DNA of 56,238 bases from a bacterium. GTDB lineage: Bacteria; Bacteroidota; Ignavibacteria; Kapaibacteriales; UBA2268. The notes beneath the pieces were generated by a model that ran no database searches, was not told the origin of the DNA, and saw only the letters and a list, made by a program, of their open reading frames with translations. Where the stretch lies: positions 1-56,238 of the forward strand of contig JANJUO010000279.1 of the NCBI GenBank assembly GCA_024710535.1, in the 5' to 3' direction. A program made the translations under genes and the position numbers. Of the stretch, positions 1-7,517 are shown piece after piece (position 1 is the stretch's first letter; each line of letters starts with the position of its first letter).

Positions 1-141
1 GGCCAGGTACTTTCGGGCCTTGTCGTCCAGCTTGTCCATCGTGTACCGGCTGGTGACGAACATCACCAGGCCGCCGGGCTTGACGCGATCAATGGTTTTG
101 GCAAAGAAGTAGTCATGCAGCGACAGCGCGCGCTTGGCATA
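1..141. repeat. Left copy of 141-bp terminal direct repeat (circular assembly overlap)
   Basis: Bases 1-141 are identical to 56098-56238. Both copies lie inside the same reading frame, and the circle length without the duplicate (56,097) is divisible by three, so the giant gene reads through the join. An exact 141-bp overlap is what a de Bruijn assembler leaves on a circular or circularly permuted molecule. It is therefore unlikely to be a biological terminal repeat. Confidence 0.95.
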
Positions 142-3100
142 TTCCGGGTCGCCCAGGATCTTCGTGCCAGAGAACGGCGGGTTGCCGATGGCCACGTCAA
201 AGAAGTTCTTGGGAAGCTTCGTGTCAACGAACGACTCGACCAGGATGCGCTCATCCGGAAAAAGCTGCTTGAGGATGCCGCCCGTCATGGGCTCGAACTC
301 AATGCCGGTGTAGGACGAGCTGGCCGCGATGCCTTCAGGCATCAAGCCAGGGAAGATGCCGATGCCGGATCCGGGCTCCAGAATGGTGCCACCGGCAAAG
401 CCCATGCGCTGGGCTGCGCGCCACATGGACGAGACGACCGCCTTGCTGGTGTAGTGGGCGTACTGCGTGCTGCGCGAGGCGTCAGCAAACTCCTCGGGGG
501 TCAACAGTGCCTTGAGGCGGTCCCGCATTTCGATCCAGCGCAGCGTCTGCTTGTCGGGCATGACCTTCTTGATCATGTCCCGCGTGATCTCCTTGTGGGT
601 GTACCAGGTGATCTGAGGGTCGACCGCCTGCAGAGCCTTGAAGGCGTCCATGAACTCGGGGTCGCCCGAGACGTACTGGCGGCGGTAGCCAACGGTGTCA
701 TAGCCGCCGGGCTTGAGCGAATCCTTGCCGGCCTTGTCCATGGCGGCCAGGGCTTTCTCTGCCGACTCCTTGATGCTGGCGGCCTTGTTCAGCTTGTCGC
801 CGAACAGGTTGTTGGCCAACTCGGATGAGCCCCAACCAATGAACTTGGCCATGGTCTTCTGCTCATCGGCTGTGGCCTGGCGGCCGTCCTTCTGCAGGCG
901 CTTGAGCACCTCGATAGCGGAGATGTTCGCCTCGGCCTTGGAGAACCAAGAGCCGGTATAGGTCAGATCGTCGTTGCCGAACCGGTAGTTCAGGCCTGAC
1001 TTGGGGGCGATGTCTCGGCCTGCAGGGACTCCACCCACTGCGCCATCGCCATTTCCTGGTGCGCCAGATCGGCGGCGCGGATTCGCTTGGCGCTCTCCAT
1101 CGGCCCCAGGCTGTCCCACTTTTGCGCCGCGCGCTGCTGCTGCGTCATCGTCACCACGTTGCTGCTGATCTCCTCGGCTGCGTCGCGCACGAACGCCGCC
1201 AACGTCCCCTTGCTGTCCATTTCCTTGAACAGGGCGGGCGCCTTGGCCTTGAGCGTTTCCTTGACCAGGTTGTGCAGTTGCATCATCGCCTCCGAATAGA
1301 TCGGGCTCATTGTAGCCGTTTACGGCTAGCTGTGGTACATTGGAGTCGAGAGGTGTACCAATGAGAGTCCCAGACAAATTCCCGCCCGGCTGCGAATTCG
1401 GCACCAACGGTGACGCAACCGAGTTCGTCAAGTTCCCGGATGGCCGGGTGTTCCGACTCGACGAAGACACCGGGCTGCTGGCCTTGACGCCTGCCAAGGA
1501 TTTGCCCATGTCGCCCGGCAGCAACCGGTCGGACGAAGCCTCGTTGCGTGCCGCGGCAGCAGCGGCGGCCAAGGGGTAAATCTCCCGCTGAGAGTCCACG
1601 GCATCGGCCCTGGCCTTTGAACCTTCCTTCTCTGCACGCTCGATCTCATATAGCGCATGACCCTCGGCCAGCTTCACAGCCAGCATTTCTGGCACGTTGA
1701 TCTGGATCTCGGCGATCACCCCGTTGGGCAGCTTCACATTGACCAGCACCTGGCCGTAGCCTGACGGCACAAATGAGCCGCGCTTGCCGTCGATCTCGGC
1801 GTCGGTCATGTTCTTGACGCGGCCGGGCAGCACGTCGAACTGCTCCCGAATCGCATCCAGCACCACCTGGGCGTCCGCATAGCTGCTCACCACGATGGTC
1901 GAGCGCAGCATGTCGTACATCTTGTTCGCATCAAACATGGCCTCGTTGACCAGCTTGCGCGTCGCGCTGTCCAGAGACTTGACCGTCGTGAGCATCTGCC
2001 CAAGAGCGCCCGTCTTCTTGGCAATGTCGATGACCTTCTGATCGTACTCAGCTTTGGTGTCCTCGGCCCGGCGGATCAGCGGCTTGATCATCACCTCGGC
2101 ACGCGCGCGGTCGGCTTCGCTGATCGGGATCGGGGCGGCGGCCTTGCTCAGATCCCGAATCTGAGCGCGCGCCTTCTCCAGGACATCGGCCGCGATGAAC
2201 GTGTCTGTCGCCGGCGGCTTGAAGTTGTCGCGCGCCGGGTTGTATTCGCGACCGTTGATCGTGGCCACCTTCGGTGGCGTCTCGGCCAGCATGTTCGCCA
2301 GGTCGAACAAATCGCCCTGAACTGCATCGGTGGCAGCGTCCAGGTCGTCGAACAGGCTGCCCTGCTCCGCGGCCTTGGGGCGCGTCTCCATGGCCTGCAG
2401 CGCGGCCTTGTTGTAGGTCGCCGGTGCAATCTTGTTCCAGAAGGTCTTGAATCGCGGATCCTGCTTGAGCTGATCCTTCACCCACTTGGTGGTGGCCTTC
2501 ATGTCGGTACCGGCAATACGGATGGCCGAGTCGAACAGTTTGACCAGGGTCGGCATCAGGCCGGGGGTGTCCTCGGGGACCATCGCAGCGCGGGTGTGCT
2601 TGGATGCAATGGCCGCCAGGTCCGCCAGGGCGTCCTTGAAGTCCTGCACCGCCTCGGCGCGCTTGAGCGTCAGGTCGTTGGCACCATCGGACTGCTTGAC
2701 CCCGGGGAAGCTACGCACGACGGCCAGCAGCTCCTTGATCGGCGCATTGAAGCGGATCACCTGGGCCTGGTCGTTGGCAGCCACGGAGCCCATCCACTGA
2801 TGGTGACCGTCAAGAACGTACCCATCGGACGAAACCAGCACAGAGCGGTCGCCCTTCGTGTCGCTCTCCATCCAACCGCGAACCTTCTTGGGGGAGAACT
2901 CGGCCTGGGTGGGCTTGAGATCCGAAGCGGGAACAGCGGCACGCTCATGCTCGATGCCCCGCGACTTCAGGAAAGCGATCAGCGCTGGGCGCTCGGTGAC
3001 TTTGACCTGAGGCATCAGGGCACGGGGAATACCCAACGTGCCCGAGTCCTCGGGGAACATCACCCATTCGGCCTGGCCGTCTGCTGCGCCTTGCTGTCCT

Positions 3101-5922
3101 GATTGGGCATTTTGGCTGGCGCCTTCATTTCCGCCAGGGCCTTGGCCACGGCCTTGCGCATCTTCGGGTTGCTGTCGATCTTGGCCAGCAGGTCGGTCAG
3201 TGCTTTGCTCTTGCTCATTGGTCCCCTTTGCGGTCTTGAGTAGATCGGCGCGCGTCGGCGCCTCGGTGTCACCCAGCAGTGATCCCTGATTCGGGTCGCC
3301 GGCCGCCTCCAGGGCCTCGTAGTAGCGCTGCAGGAACTCGGCAATGCGCCGCGGACTGCGGATGTTGTCGGCCAGGAACTGGAGCAGATCGGCTGCCTCG
3401 GCGGAATACTTCGGCCCGGTCAGGTCGGTCTGACCCAGCTCCTGGGCCACCGTCCAGCCTTTGTCCTTGATCGAAGACAGACCCTCAACGGCCTGCACCA
3501 GGTCGGGCGCAATGTCGGCGTCATAAAGGCTACCGGCCTGCACTCGGTCCCGTGCAGCCGCAATCGAGGGGGCGGCGCGCACCAGGGCCTTGGAGACGTT
3601 GACCAGGTTGTTGTCCAGGCTCTCGGTCATCCGGCGCAGGGTCGGGCTGTCACCGTAGGCCTTGGCCAGGATGGCGTTCTGCATCCGGCGATAGCCGGTA
3701 GTCGACAGCCGCCCGTCACTCTCGATCATGTCCGACTGCTCGGTGATCGGCAGGGTTGCCATGAACTGGCGGATGAAGTCGTAGCTGGTGCTGAAGTCGC
3801 CGTTGTCGTCGGGCTGCAGGCCCTCCAGGCTGGTCAGGCGCCGGGCATCGGCCGAAGCCTGCTCGCTCGGGCTCATGCGCTGGATGGTCGACTGGTTGGC
3901 CTGGCGAGCAAACTCTGCCCGGTTCACCGGTGTGGCGCGAACCCGCACCAGCACTGGCTTGCGCATGCCGTCGACAGCCTCAGGCGTGATGCCGAACTGA
4001 GCGGCGGACTGGCGCAGCCAAGCCTTGTAATCCTCAGCTTTTTGGCCTTGAGCCTGGTACACGCGCTTGAGGGCGATCGTCCGGGCGTTGCCGGACTCCA
4101 CCAGGCCATCAGCGCCCACAATCGGTGCACCGGTGGCGGCGTCGGCGGAAACACCGAGACGCGCGGGATCCAGACGCTGCACGATGCTGGACACCTGCAA
4201 CTCGCTGGCCTGGCGCGATCGGTCGCGCGGCTGAAGCTCGGGAGGGAACAGCGGGTTCTGGCGCAGGTTCTCGTCGTGCGAGGTCACCAGGTCATCGGCA
4301 TCGACGAGGGCGTATTCGCCGTCCAGCTTGACGCCGGCCTCCGTCGAGAAGGATGTCGGCGCCCCTTTGATGGCAGTCGGCCAGGTCCGGGCGATCGAAT
4401 CGCGCTCGGCCTGGATCTGCTGGGCTTGCTGCGCCAGGTCGTTTCGCTCCGTGTCGAAGGCCGGGCCGTAGCCGTTTTCCGGCGACAGTTCGGTCATGCG
4501 CTTTTCCAAGCGCTGCAGCTCGGCACCAAGCTGGTCAGCGCGATCGAGCGCGGTCAGGTTGACCGGTTTGCGCAGCGCGCGCTCGGCCTCGTCAGTCGAC
4601 GAAGTGGCTACCCCAGCGGCTTGAACATTGGAATCGGGTCGTCCCGTGTCGGATACAACGGGGGCGGCGGCTCCATCAGTTCGCGCTGGCGTTGCCGCTT
4701 GATCTTGCCCGGCTTCAGGGATGGCCCCCTCATTGATGACGGCGCCATCGGATCCTTGCGCTTGGTTCGTGACACCTTGATCCCCTGAAAAGCGGTCCCG
4801 AATGCCGCTGTACGCGCCGCGGCCAGCGCCGGCTGGCGCGCCGCCCATGGCGCCCAGCACCAGGTTGGCTGCGGAGTCTTCGCCGATTTCCTTGGTCGGC
4901 ACGACACTGGCCACGCCAATATCAGAGGCAACGCCTTCGCCGACCTCTTGCACGCCCTCCTCGGCACCAGACAGCACAGCGCCTGCCGCGGTTTTTCCGG
5001 CAATCGACTTGCCTGCGGCACGGGTCAGAAGCGGGTCGAGCTTGCCGGTGACCAGCTTGCCGGTGAACCGATCGCCCACCGAGGCCACCGTGCCCTGAAG
5101 AAGCGCAGCAGACTCCGAGGCCTTGTCGAGGGTGAGACGGCGAGCCTCCTCGTAGGACGCCCCACCGTTGACCAGGCGGGCAAAGAACGGGCTTTGCTGC
5201 ATGAGCTCGTCATCGGTCTTGCCGGCGATGAAGCGGCTGGCGGACTCTGCACCTTCGCCCGCGGCCATGGATCCCCCAATCGCGCCGCCGACGTTCGGGC
5301 TCTTGGTCAACAAGGAGCCGACGACGACCGGCAGCATGGACCCGAACACATCGGATGCCTGCATCACAAAGCCGCGGACACTCGGATCCTTGCCGAAATC
5401 GATCTCACCCTTGAAGATGTTGCCGGTGATCTGGCTGTCGGCCACCGCCTGGCGGGTCGCTTCGCTGGTAGTGGCATGGATGGCCTCACGCCCATCCTGG
5501 CCAGCCTTGGCAAGGGAGCGGGCACCGGGGAGATTCGGAATACCAGAGGCTGCGCGCTCGGCGGCCAGGAATCGGACGTCCTTGTCGCGCTGAGTCTCTG
5601 GGCCGTGGATGGTTTCGTCAGTATCGATGCCCGGGTTGTAGATACCCGCCGGCACCATGGAGTCGCCTGAGGCTTCTACGGAGCTTCGGACAAGGGACTT
5701 GACGCCCTTCTCAATGCCCAAGGGGATCGATGCGACCCCAGAGACGACGGCGCCCGCGGCCCGCTTTCCCATGTCCAGGCCAAACTCGGCGATACCGTCA
5801 ATGAAAGACTGCTTCTTGGCGGGCTTTTGAGCTCCGCCTTCAGTCTCGAAATCCTGTTCCCAGGGTTTGGCGCCAGTGTCGGCAGTTTCAGCGGACCAGT
5901 CTTGTTCCCATGGTTTGGACAT
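1..5922 (-). CDS. Giant polyvalent protein, N-terminal 1,974 codons (ParB/DdrB-like, RelA/SpoT-like, N6-adenine methyltransferase)
   Basis: This is the first part of a 4,607-residue protein; it runs off the window start and continues at 56097 down to 48196. The start is the ATG at 5922, downstream of an ejection-protein gene. Visible parts: a duplicated KPWEQD(W/F) motif in residues 3-24; a glycine/alanine-rich hydrophobic region to about 390; a ParB/DdrB-like segment about 535-700 (LQPRDRSR, IVGADGLVESGNART); a second ParB-like segment about 970-1045 (SSDGYVLDGHHQW); a RelA/SpoT-like domain about 1245-1430; a Ser/Gly/Gln linker about 1435-1640; then a DNA methyltransferase with FIGWGS, motif I EPGSGIGIF (about 1848) and NPPF at 1914-1917. 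Bcep22-like podophages carry a virion-associated multidomain protein of about 4,600 residues thought to help DNA entry, and DarB of P1 is related in kind. Ejection with the DNA and an anti-restriction role are inferred. Confidence 0.95.
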   Translation of the reverse strand, partial: MSKPWEQDWSAETADTGAKPWEQDFETEGGAQKPAKKQSFIDGIAEFGLDMGKRAAGAVVSGVASIPLGIEKGVKSLVRSSVEASGDSMVPAGIYNPGIDTDETIHGPETQRDKDVRFLAAERAASGIPNLPGARSLAKAGQDGREAIHATTSEATRQAVADSQITGNIFKGEIDFGKDPSVRGFVMQASDVFGSMLPVVVGSLLTKSPNVGGAIGGSMAAGEGAESASRFIAGKTDDELMQQSPFFARLVNGGASYEEARRLTLDKASESAALLQGTVASVGDRFTGKLVTGKLDPLLTRAAGKSIAGKTAAGAVLSGAEEGVQEVGEGVASDIGVASVVPTKEIGEDSAANLVLGAMGGAPAGAGRGAYSGIRDRFSGDQGVTNQAQGSDGAVINEGAIPEAGQDQAATPARTDGAAAPVVSDTGRPDSNVQAAGVATSSTDEAERALRKPVNLTALDRADQLGAELQRLEKRMTELSPENGYGPAFDTERNDLAQQAQQIQAERDSIARTWPTAIKGAPTSFSTEAGVKLDGEYALVDADDLVTSHDENLRQNPLFPPELQPRDRSRQASELQVSSIVQRLDPARLGVSADAATGAPIVGADGLVESGNARTIALKRVYQAQGQKAEDYKAWLRQSAAQFGITPEAVDGMRKPVLVRVRATPVNRAEFARQANQSTIQRMSPSEQASADARRLTSLEGLQPDDNGDFSTSYDFIRQFMATLPITEQSDMIESDGRLSTTGYRRMQNAILAKAYGDSPTLRRMTESLDNNLVNVSKALVRAAPSIAAARDRVQAGSLYDADIAPDLVQAVEGLSSIKDKGWTVAQELGQTDLTGPKYSAEAADLLQFLADNIRSPRRIAEFLQRYYEALEAAGDPNQGSLLGDTEAPTRADLLKTAKGTNEQEQSTDRPAGQDRQQPEDAQGRGQGPGGNEGASQNAQSGQQGAADGQAEWVMFPEDSGTLGIPRALMPQVKVTERPALIAFLKSRGIEHERAAVPASDLKPTQAEFSPKKVRGWMESDTKGDRSVLVSSDGYVLDGHHQWMGSVAANDQAQVIRFNAPIKELLAVVRSFPGVKQSDGANDLTLKRAEAVQDFKDALADLAAIASKHTRAAMVPEDTPGLMPTLVKLFDSAIRIAGTDMKATTKWVKDQLKQDPRFKTFWNKIAPATYNKAALQAMETRPKAAEQGSLFDDLDAATDAVQGDLFDLANMLAETPPKVATINGREYNPARDNFKPPATDTFIAADVLEKARAQIRDLSKAAAPIPISEADRARAEVMIKPLIRRAEDTKAEYDQKVIDIAKKTGALGQMLTTVKSLDSATRKLVNEAMFDANKMYDMLRSTIVVSSYADAQVVLDAIREQFDVLPGRVKNMTDAEIDGKRGSFVPSGYGQVLVNVKLPNGVIAEIQINVPEMLAVKLAEGHALYEIERAEKEGSKARADAVDSQREIYPLAAAAAAARNEASSDRLLPGDMGKSLAGVKASSPVSSSSRNTRPSGNLTNSVASPLVPNSQPGGNLSGTLIGTPLDSNVPQLAVNGYNEPDLFGGDDATAQPGQGNAQGQGARPVQGNGQQGDVGGVRARRSRGDQQQRGDDDAAAARGAKVGQPGADGERQANPRRRSGAPGNGDGAVGGVPAGRDIAPKSGLNYRFGNDDLTYTGSWFSKAEANISAIEVLKRLQKDGRQATADEQKTMAKFIGWGSSELANNLFGDKLNKAASIKESAEKALAAMDKAGKDSLKPGGYDTVGYRRQYVSGDPEFMDAFKALQAVDPQITWYTHKEITRDMIKKVMPDKQTLRWIEMRDRLKALLTPEEFADASRSTQYAHYTSKAVVSSMWRAAQRMGFAGGTILEPGSGIGIFPGLMPEGIAASSSYTGIEFEPMTGGILKQLFPDERILVESFVDTKLPKNFFDVAIGNPPFSGTKILGDPEYAKRALSLHDYFFAKTIDRVKPGGLVMFVTSRYTMDKLDDKARKYLA
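990..1283 (-). CDS. Nested small gene (97 aa) in the +1 frame of the giant gene
   Basis: Lies entirely within the giant gene, same strand, shifted by one base. GGAGG precedes the chosen ATG (1283) by five bases. The product is an ordinary helical, mixed-charge protein (MQLHNLVKETLKAK... ending AETSPPSQA). Its codons have very high GC at the third position, whereas the giant frame over the same bases gives a Gly/Gln/Arg low-complexity linker with GC3 near one half. This indicates that the nested frame is under coding selection. An upstream in-frame ATG at 1310 has no ribosome-binding site. The C-terminal ETSP reminds me of small proteins near plasmid and phage anti-restriction genes, but I cannot verify that. 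Function unknown. Confidence 0.72.
   Translation of the reverse strand: MQLHNLVKETLKAKAPALFKEMDSKGTLAAFVRDAAEEISSNVVTMTQQQRAAQKWDSLGPMESAKRIRAADLAHQEMAMAQWVESLQAETSPPSQA
1313..1328. promoter_or_regulatory. Repressor-operator-like palindrome inside the giant gene
   Basis: TAGCCGT-TT-ACGGCTA is a perfect inverted repeat with a two-base centre. It has the form AGCC-N6-GGCT shared with the operators at 34569, 36060, 36083, 36107, 38005 and 38036. It lies between the nested minus-strand frame at 990-1310 and the antisense gene starting at 1361, where a phage repressor could control the antisense gene. Confidence 0.6.
1333..1360 (+). promoter_or_regulatory. Inverted repeat over the ribosome-binding site of the antisense gene
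   Basis: TGGTACA at 1333-1339 and TGTACCA at 1354-1360 are perfect inverted arms separated by 14 bases. The second arm ends at the base before the ATG at 1361, and the GAGAGG Shine-Dalgarno (1348-1353) lies in the spacer. It could be an operator half-site pair or an mRNA hairpin that sets translation of the small gene. Confidence 0.5.
1361..1579 (+). CDS. Candidate antisense small gene (72 aa) within the giant gene
   Basis: Plus-strand frame opposite the Ser/Pro/Asn-rich linker of the giant protein. The ATG at 1361 has GAGAGG seven bases upstream, and an operator-like palindrome (1313-1328) and inverted repeat (1333-1360) precede it. The product looks foldable (FPPGCEFG..., FVKFPDGRVFRLDEDTG) with an alanine-rich tail. 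Caution: its wobble positions coincide with those of the giant frame, so GC3 cannot separate the two, and high-GC genomes make long antisense frames by chance. Support comes from the signals upstream. Function unknown. Confidence 0.5.
   Translation: MRVPDKFPPGCEFGTNGDATEFVKFPDGRVFRLDEDTGLLALTPAKDLPMSPGSNRSDEASLRAAAAAAAKG
3060..3218 (-). CDS. Nested small gene (52 aa) in the +1 frame of the giant gene
   Basis: Same strand as the giant gene, shifted by one base. AGGGG lies four bases before the ATG at 3218. The product is a basic helical peptide (MSKSKALTDLLAKIDSN, MRKAVAKALAEMK). GC3 is about 85 percent in this frame but about half in the giant frame, which here encodes a Gln/Gly/Asp/Ala-rich linker (about residues 902-955) between the conserved segments. 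This is the same arrangement as at 990-1283 and 4608-4748. No family recognised. Confidence 0.68.
   Translation of the reverse strand: MSKSKALTDLLAKIDSNPKMRKAVAKALAEMKAPAKMPNQDSKAQQTARPNG
4608..4748 (-). CDS. Nested small gene (46 aa) in the +1 frame of the giant gene
   Basis: Third same-strand frame nested in a linker of the giant protein (about residues 392-438, Gly/Ala/Asp/Gln-rich in the giant frame). AAGGA lies four bases before the ATG at 4748. The product is short, basic and proline-rich (SLKPGKIKRQRQRELMEPPP, ending FKPLG). GC3 is about 80 percent in this frame against about 50 percent in the giant frame. It is short, so it is the weakest of the three nested genes. Function unknown. 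Confidence 0.55.
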   Translation of the reverse strand: MAPSSMRGPSLKPGKIKRQRQRELMEPPPPLYPTRDDPIPMFKPLG

Positions 5923-5929
5923 GCTCTAA

Positions 5930-5948
5930 CCCCATGCATTCGATGGGG
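5930..5948 (-). promoter_or_regulatory. Hairpin immediately upstream of the giant gene start
   Basis: On the minus strand CCCCAT (5948-5943) and ATGGGG (5935-5930) pair around a seven-base loop. The GGGG that would be the nearest Shine-Dalgarno-like run, eight bases before the ATG at 5922, is in the stem. The giant gene may therefore be translated weakly or under control. Confidence 0.4.
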
Positions 5949-5959
5949 TGTGAGCCTGT

Positions 5960-5972
5960 CATGCTTGCCACG
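5960..5972 (-). promoter_or_regulatory. Late-gene upstream element, copy upstream of the giant gene
   Basis: Minus strand CGTGGCAAGCATG, one of six copies of a CGTRNNRAGCATG element in the late region. It lies in the gap between the 511-aa ejection gene and the giant gene, 37 bases before the ATG at 5922. Confidence 0.55.
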
Positions 5973-5981
5973 TTTGCCGGG

Positions 5982-7517
5982 TCACTGAACCTTGCCGGCC
6001 GACACCTTGCGCCAGCTTTTCTCGTCATTCGGGTTGCCACCAAGGAATTCGTATCCGCCCACCACCTGACCCTTTGAGATCGTGCGGCCGCTCGACTTGC
6101 CACCGCCTGACGCCCCACCAGTAGGCGCCAGAAACTTCTGCAACGCCTCGTTGGTGTCTGTGATCTGGTTCTTGCGCATGAACTCGAAGAACTCGCGCTC
6201 CCGGGTCGGGTTGCGGTTGACCACCTGGCGCCCGGTCATTGGATCCACCAGGGCGTTGCCGTTGGCGTCCGTCGCCGGGGTGCCCAGCAGAGTAGTCACG
6301 TCACCGGCCTCGACCTTGTAGCCGCCTTCCTTCTTGGGTACGGCTGGCAGCACCCCGCGCCGCACAGCCTCAAGCTCGGCGGCAGTTGCTCCAGGGTTGC
6401 GCTCCTGGAACAAGGCAACTCCCGCTGCTATACGGGCCGCCTCCTCGGACTTGCTGGCCCCAGCGCTGGCTGCTGCACGCCCCTCCGCGCGCTCCGCACG
6501 AGCATCCTGGCGCAGCGCCAACGCGTTGCGGAACTCGTTCTGCGACCAGTTGTAGACGGCCATCGGGTCCTTGAGGGCGGCCAGCGACGATGTCAGATGG
6601 TTCACATCCTTGAAGGTCATGGGCGGCATCGGCTGGCCACCGTCAGACTGGCGCTCAACGACGATGGAGCCGTTCGCACCCTGCCTCACGCCGGTGACCG
6701 TTGCACCGTCAGGCAAAAATCGATCGTAGAACTGGCGCGCAGCATCGAGATCGCCCGCATTGACCGCGGCGATGGTTTGCCCCAGCGCCTGGTCGCGCTG
6801 GGCTGTTTCAAGCTGGATCTTGACGAACGACTGCGCGTTGTAGTCCTTGATAATGGCCTGCGCAGCGTCGGTCTTGCCCGCTTCAATCAGCTTAGCCGCC
6901 TTGAACTGGCTGGCGGCCAGGTAGTCGTCCACCGTGGCCGGCCGCGTCTGCCCGTCCTGGCCAGCAAGCCGGCCTTGCATGAATTGCCCGACTTCACCCT
7001 CCAGGGTCTTCATGAATGCGTCGTTGGCATCCTCCTCGGCACCCTTTCGCATCTCCCGGGTTGCGCGTGCTTCTTCCCACCCGAAACGCTTGTCATCGCG
7101 CTCGGCCATGATCACATCGCGCATCATCCGGGAGCCTTGCACCGGGTCAGATCGACTGACCACCCCGGCAATGGCGCGCTGGCGGGCATTGGCCACATCG
7201 GTGTCAGACATCGTGCCGGCAGTGCGTTTGCCAAGGAAGTCCGTCACCCCCTGCTGCGTCACCTTGGCCGCCATCGACGGGTCGGACTTGGGCGTGACCA
7301 CGTAGGACTTCGAAGATTCGTCCCAGCCGATGTCGTACTGTCCAGACTCGGCCGCGCGGCGCAACTCGTCGCCCTGATCCGCGGTGAACCCTGTTGACTG
7401 CTCTGGGTTGGCTCTGGCGATCTCGTCGATGTCACCCTGATCCATCATGGAGTTCAACCGGCTGCCGATCGACAGGCCACCGCTGAATCCGTTGACAAAG
7501 CCTGCGAACTTGCTCAT
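5982..7517 (-). CDS. Probable internal virion (DNA ejection) protein, 511 aa
   Basis: Large hydrophilic, Ala/Gln/Arg-rich, mostly helical protein with no enzymatic motif. It starts SKFAGFVNGFSGGLSIGSRL, a short Gly/Phe stretch often seen at the N-terminus of podophage ejection proteins, and ends in a Gly/Ser-rich tail (GGASGGGKSSG). The ATG at 7517 overlaps the stop of the methyltransferase/PAPS-reductase gene (ATGA), so the two are translationally coupled. The next gene downstream is the giant protein. Its place at the end of the virion block suggests it is packaged and injected with DNA; this is an inference from context and composition. Confidence 0.7.
   Translation of the reverse strand: MSKFAGFVNGFSGGLSIGSRLNSMMDQGDIDEIARANPEQSTGFTADQGDELRRAAESGQYDIGWDESSKSYVVTPKSDPSMAAKVTQQGVTDFLGKRTAGTMSDTDVANARQRAIAGVVSRSDPVQGSRMMRDVIMAERDDKRFGWEEARATREMRKGAEEDANDAFMKTLEGEVGQFMQGRLAGQDGQTRPATVDDYLAASQFKAAKLIEAGKTDAAQAIIKDYNAQSFVKIQLETAQRDQALGQTIAAVNAGDLDAARQFYDRFLPDGATVTGVRQGANGSIVVERQSDGGQPMPPMTFKDVNHLTSSLAALKDPMAVYNWSQNEFRNALALRQDARAERAEGRAAASAGASKSEEAARIAAGVALFQERNPGATAAELEAVRRGVLPAVPKKEGGYKVEAGDVTTLLGTPATDANGNALVDPMTGRQVVNRNPTREREFFEFMRKNQITDTNEALQKFLAPTGGASGGGKSSGRTISKGQVVGGYEFLGGNPNDEKSWRKVSAGKVQ

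Noticed and set aside
990..1620. A frameshift error that splits the giant gene at 990-1600
   Set aside because: The giant frame has no stop through the whole stretch, conserved RelA/SpoT and methyltransferase parts are in the same frame on both sides, and the same nested pattern occurs twice more.
2048..2485. Minus-strand 145-codon frame inside the RelA/SpoT-like part
   Set aside because: Gly/Arg/Asp/Gln low complexity while the giant frame there is clearly coding; the opposite of the three nested genes.
4042..5670. Plus-strand frames of 240-248 codons opposite the N-terminal part of the giant gene
   Set aside because: Shadows of the minus-strand codons; no ordered protein pattern, no RBS.
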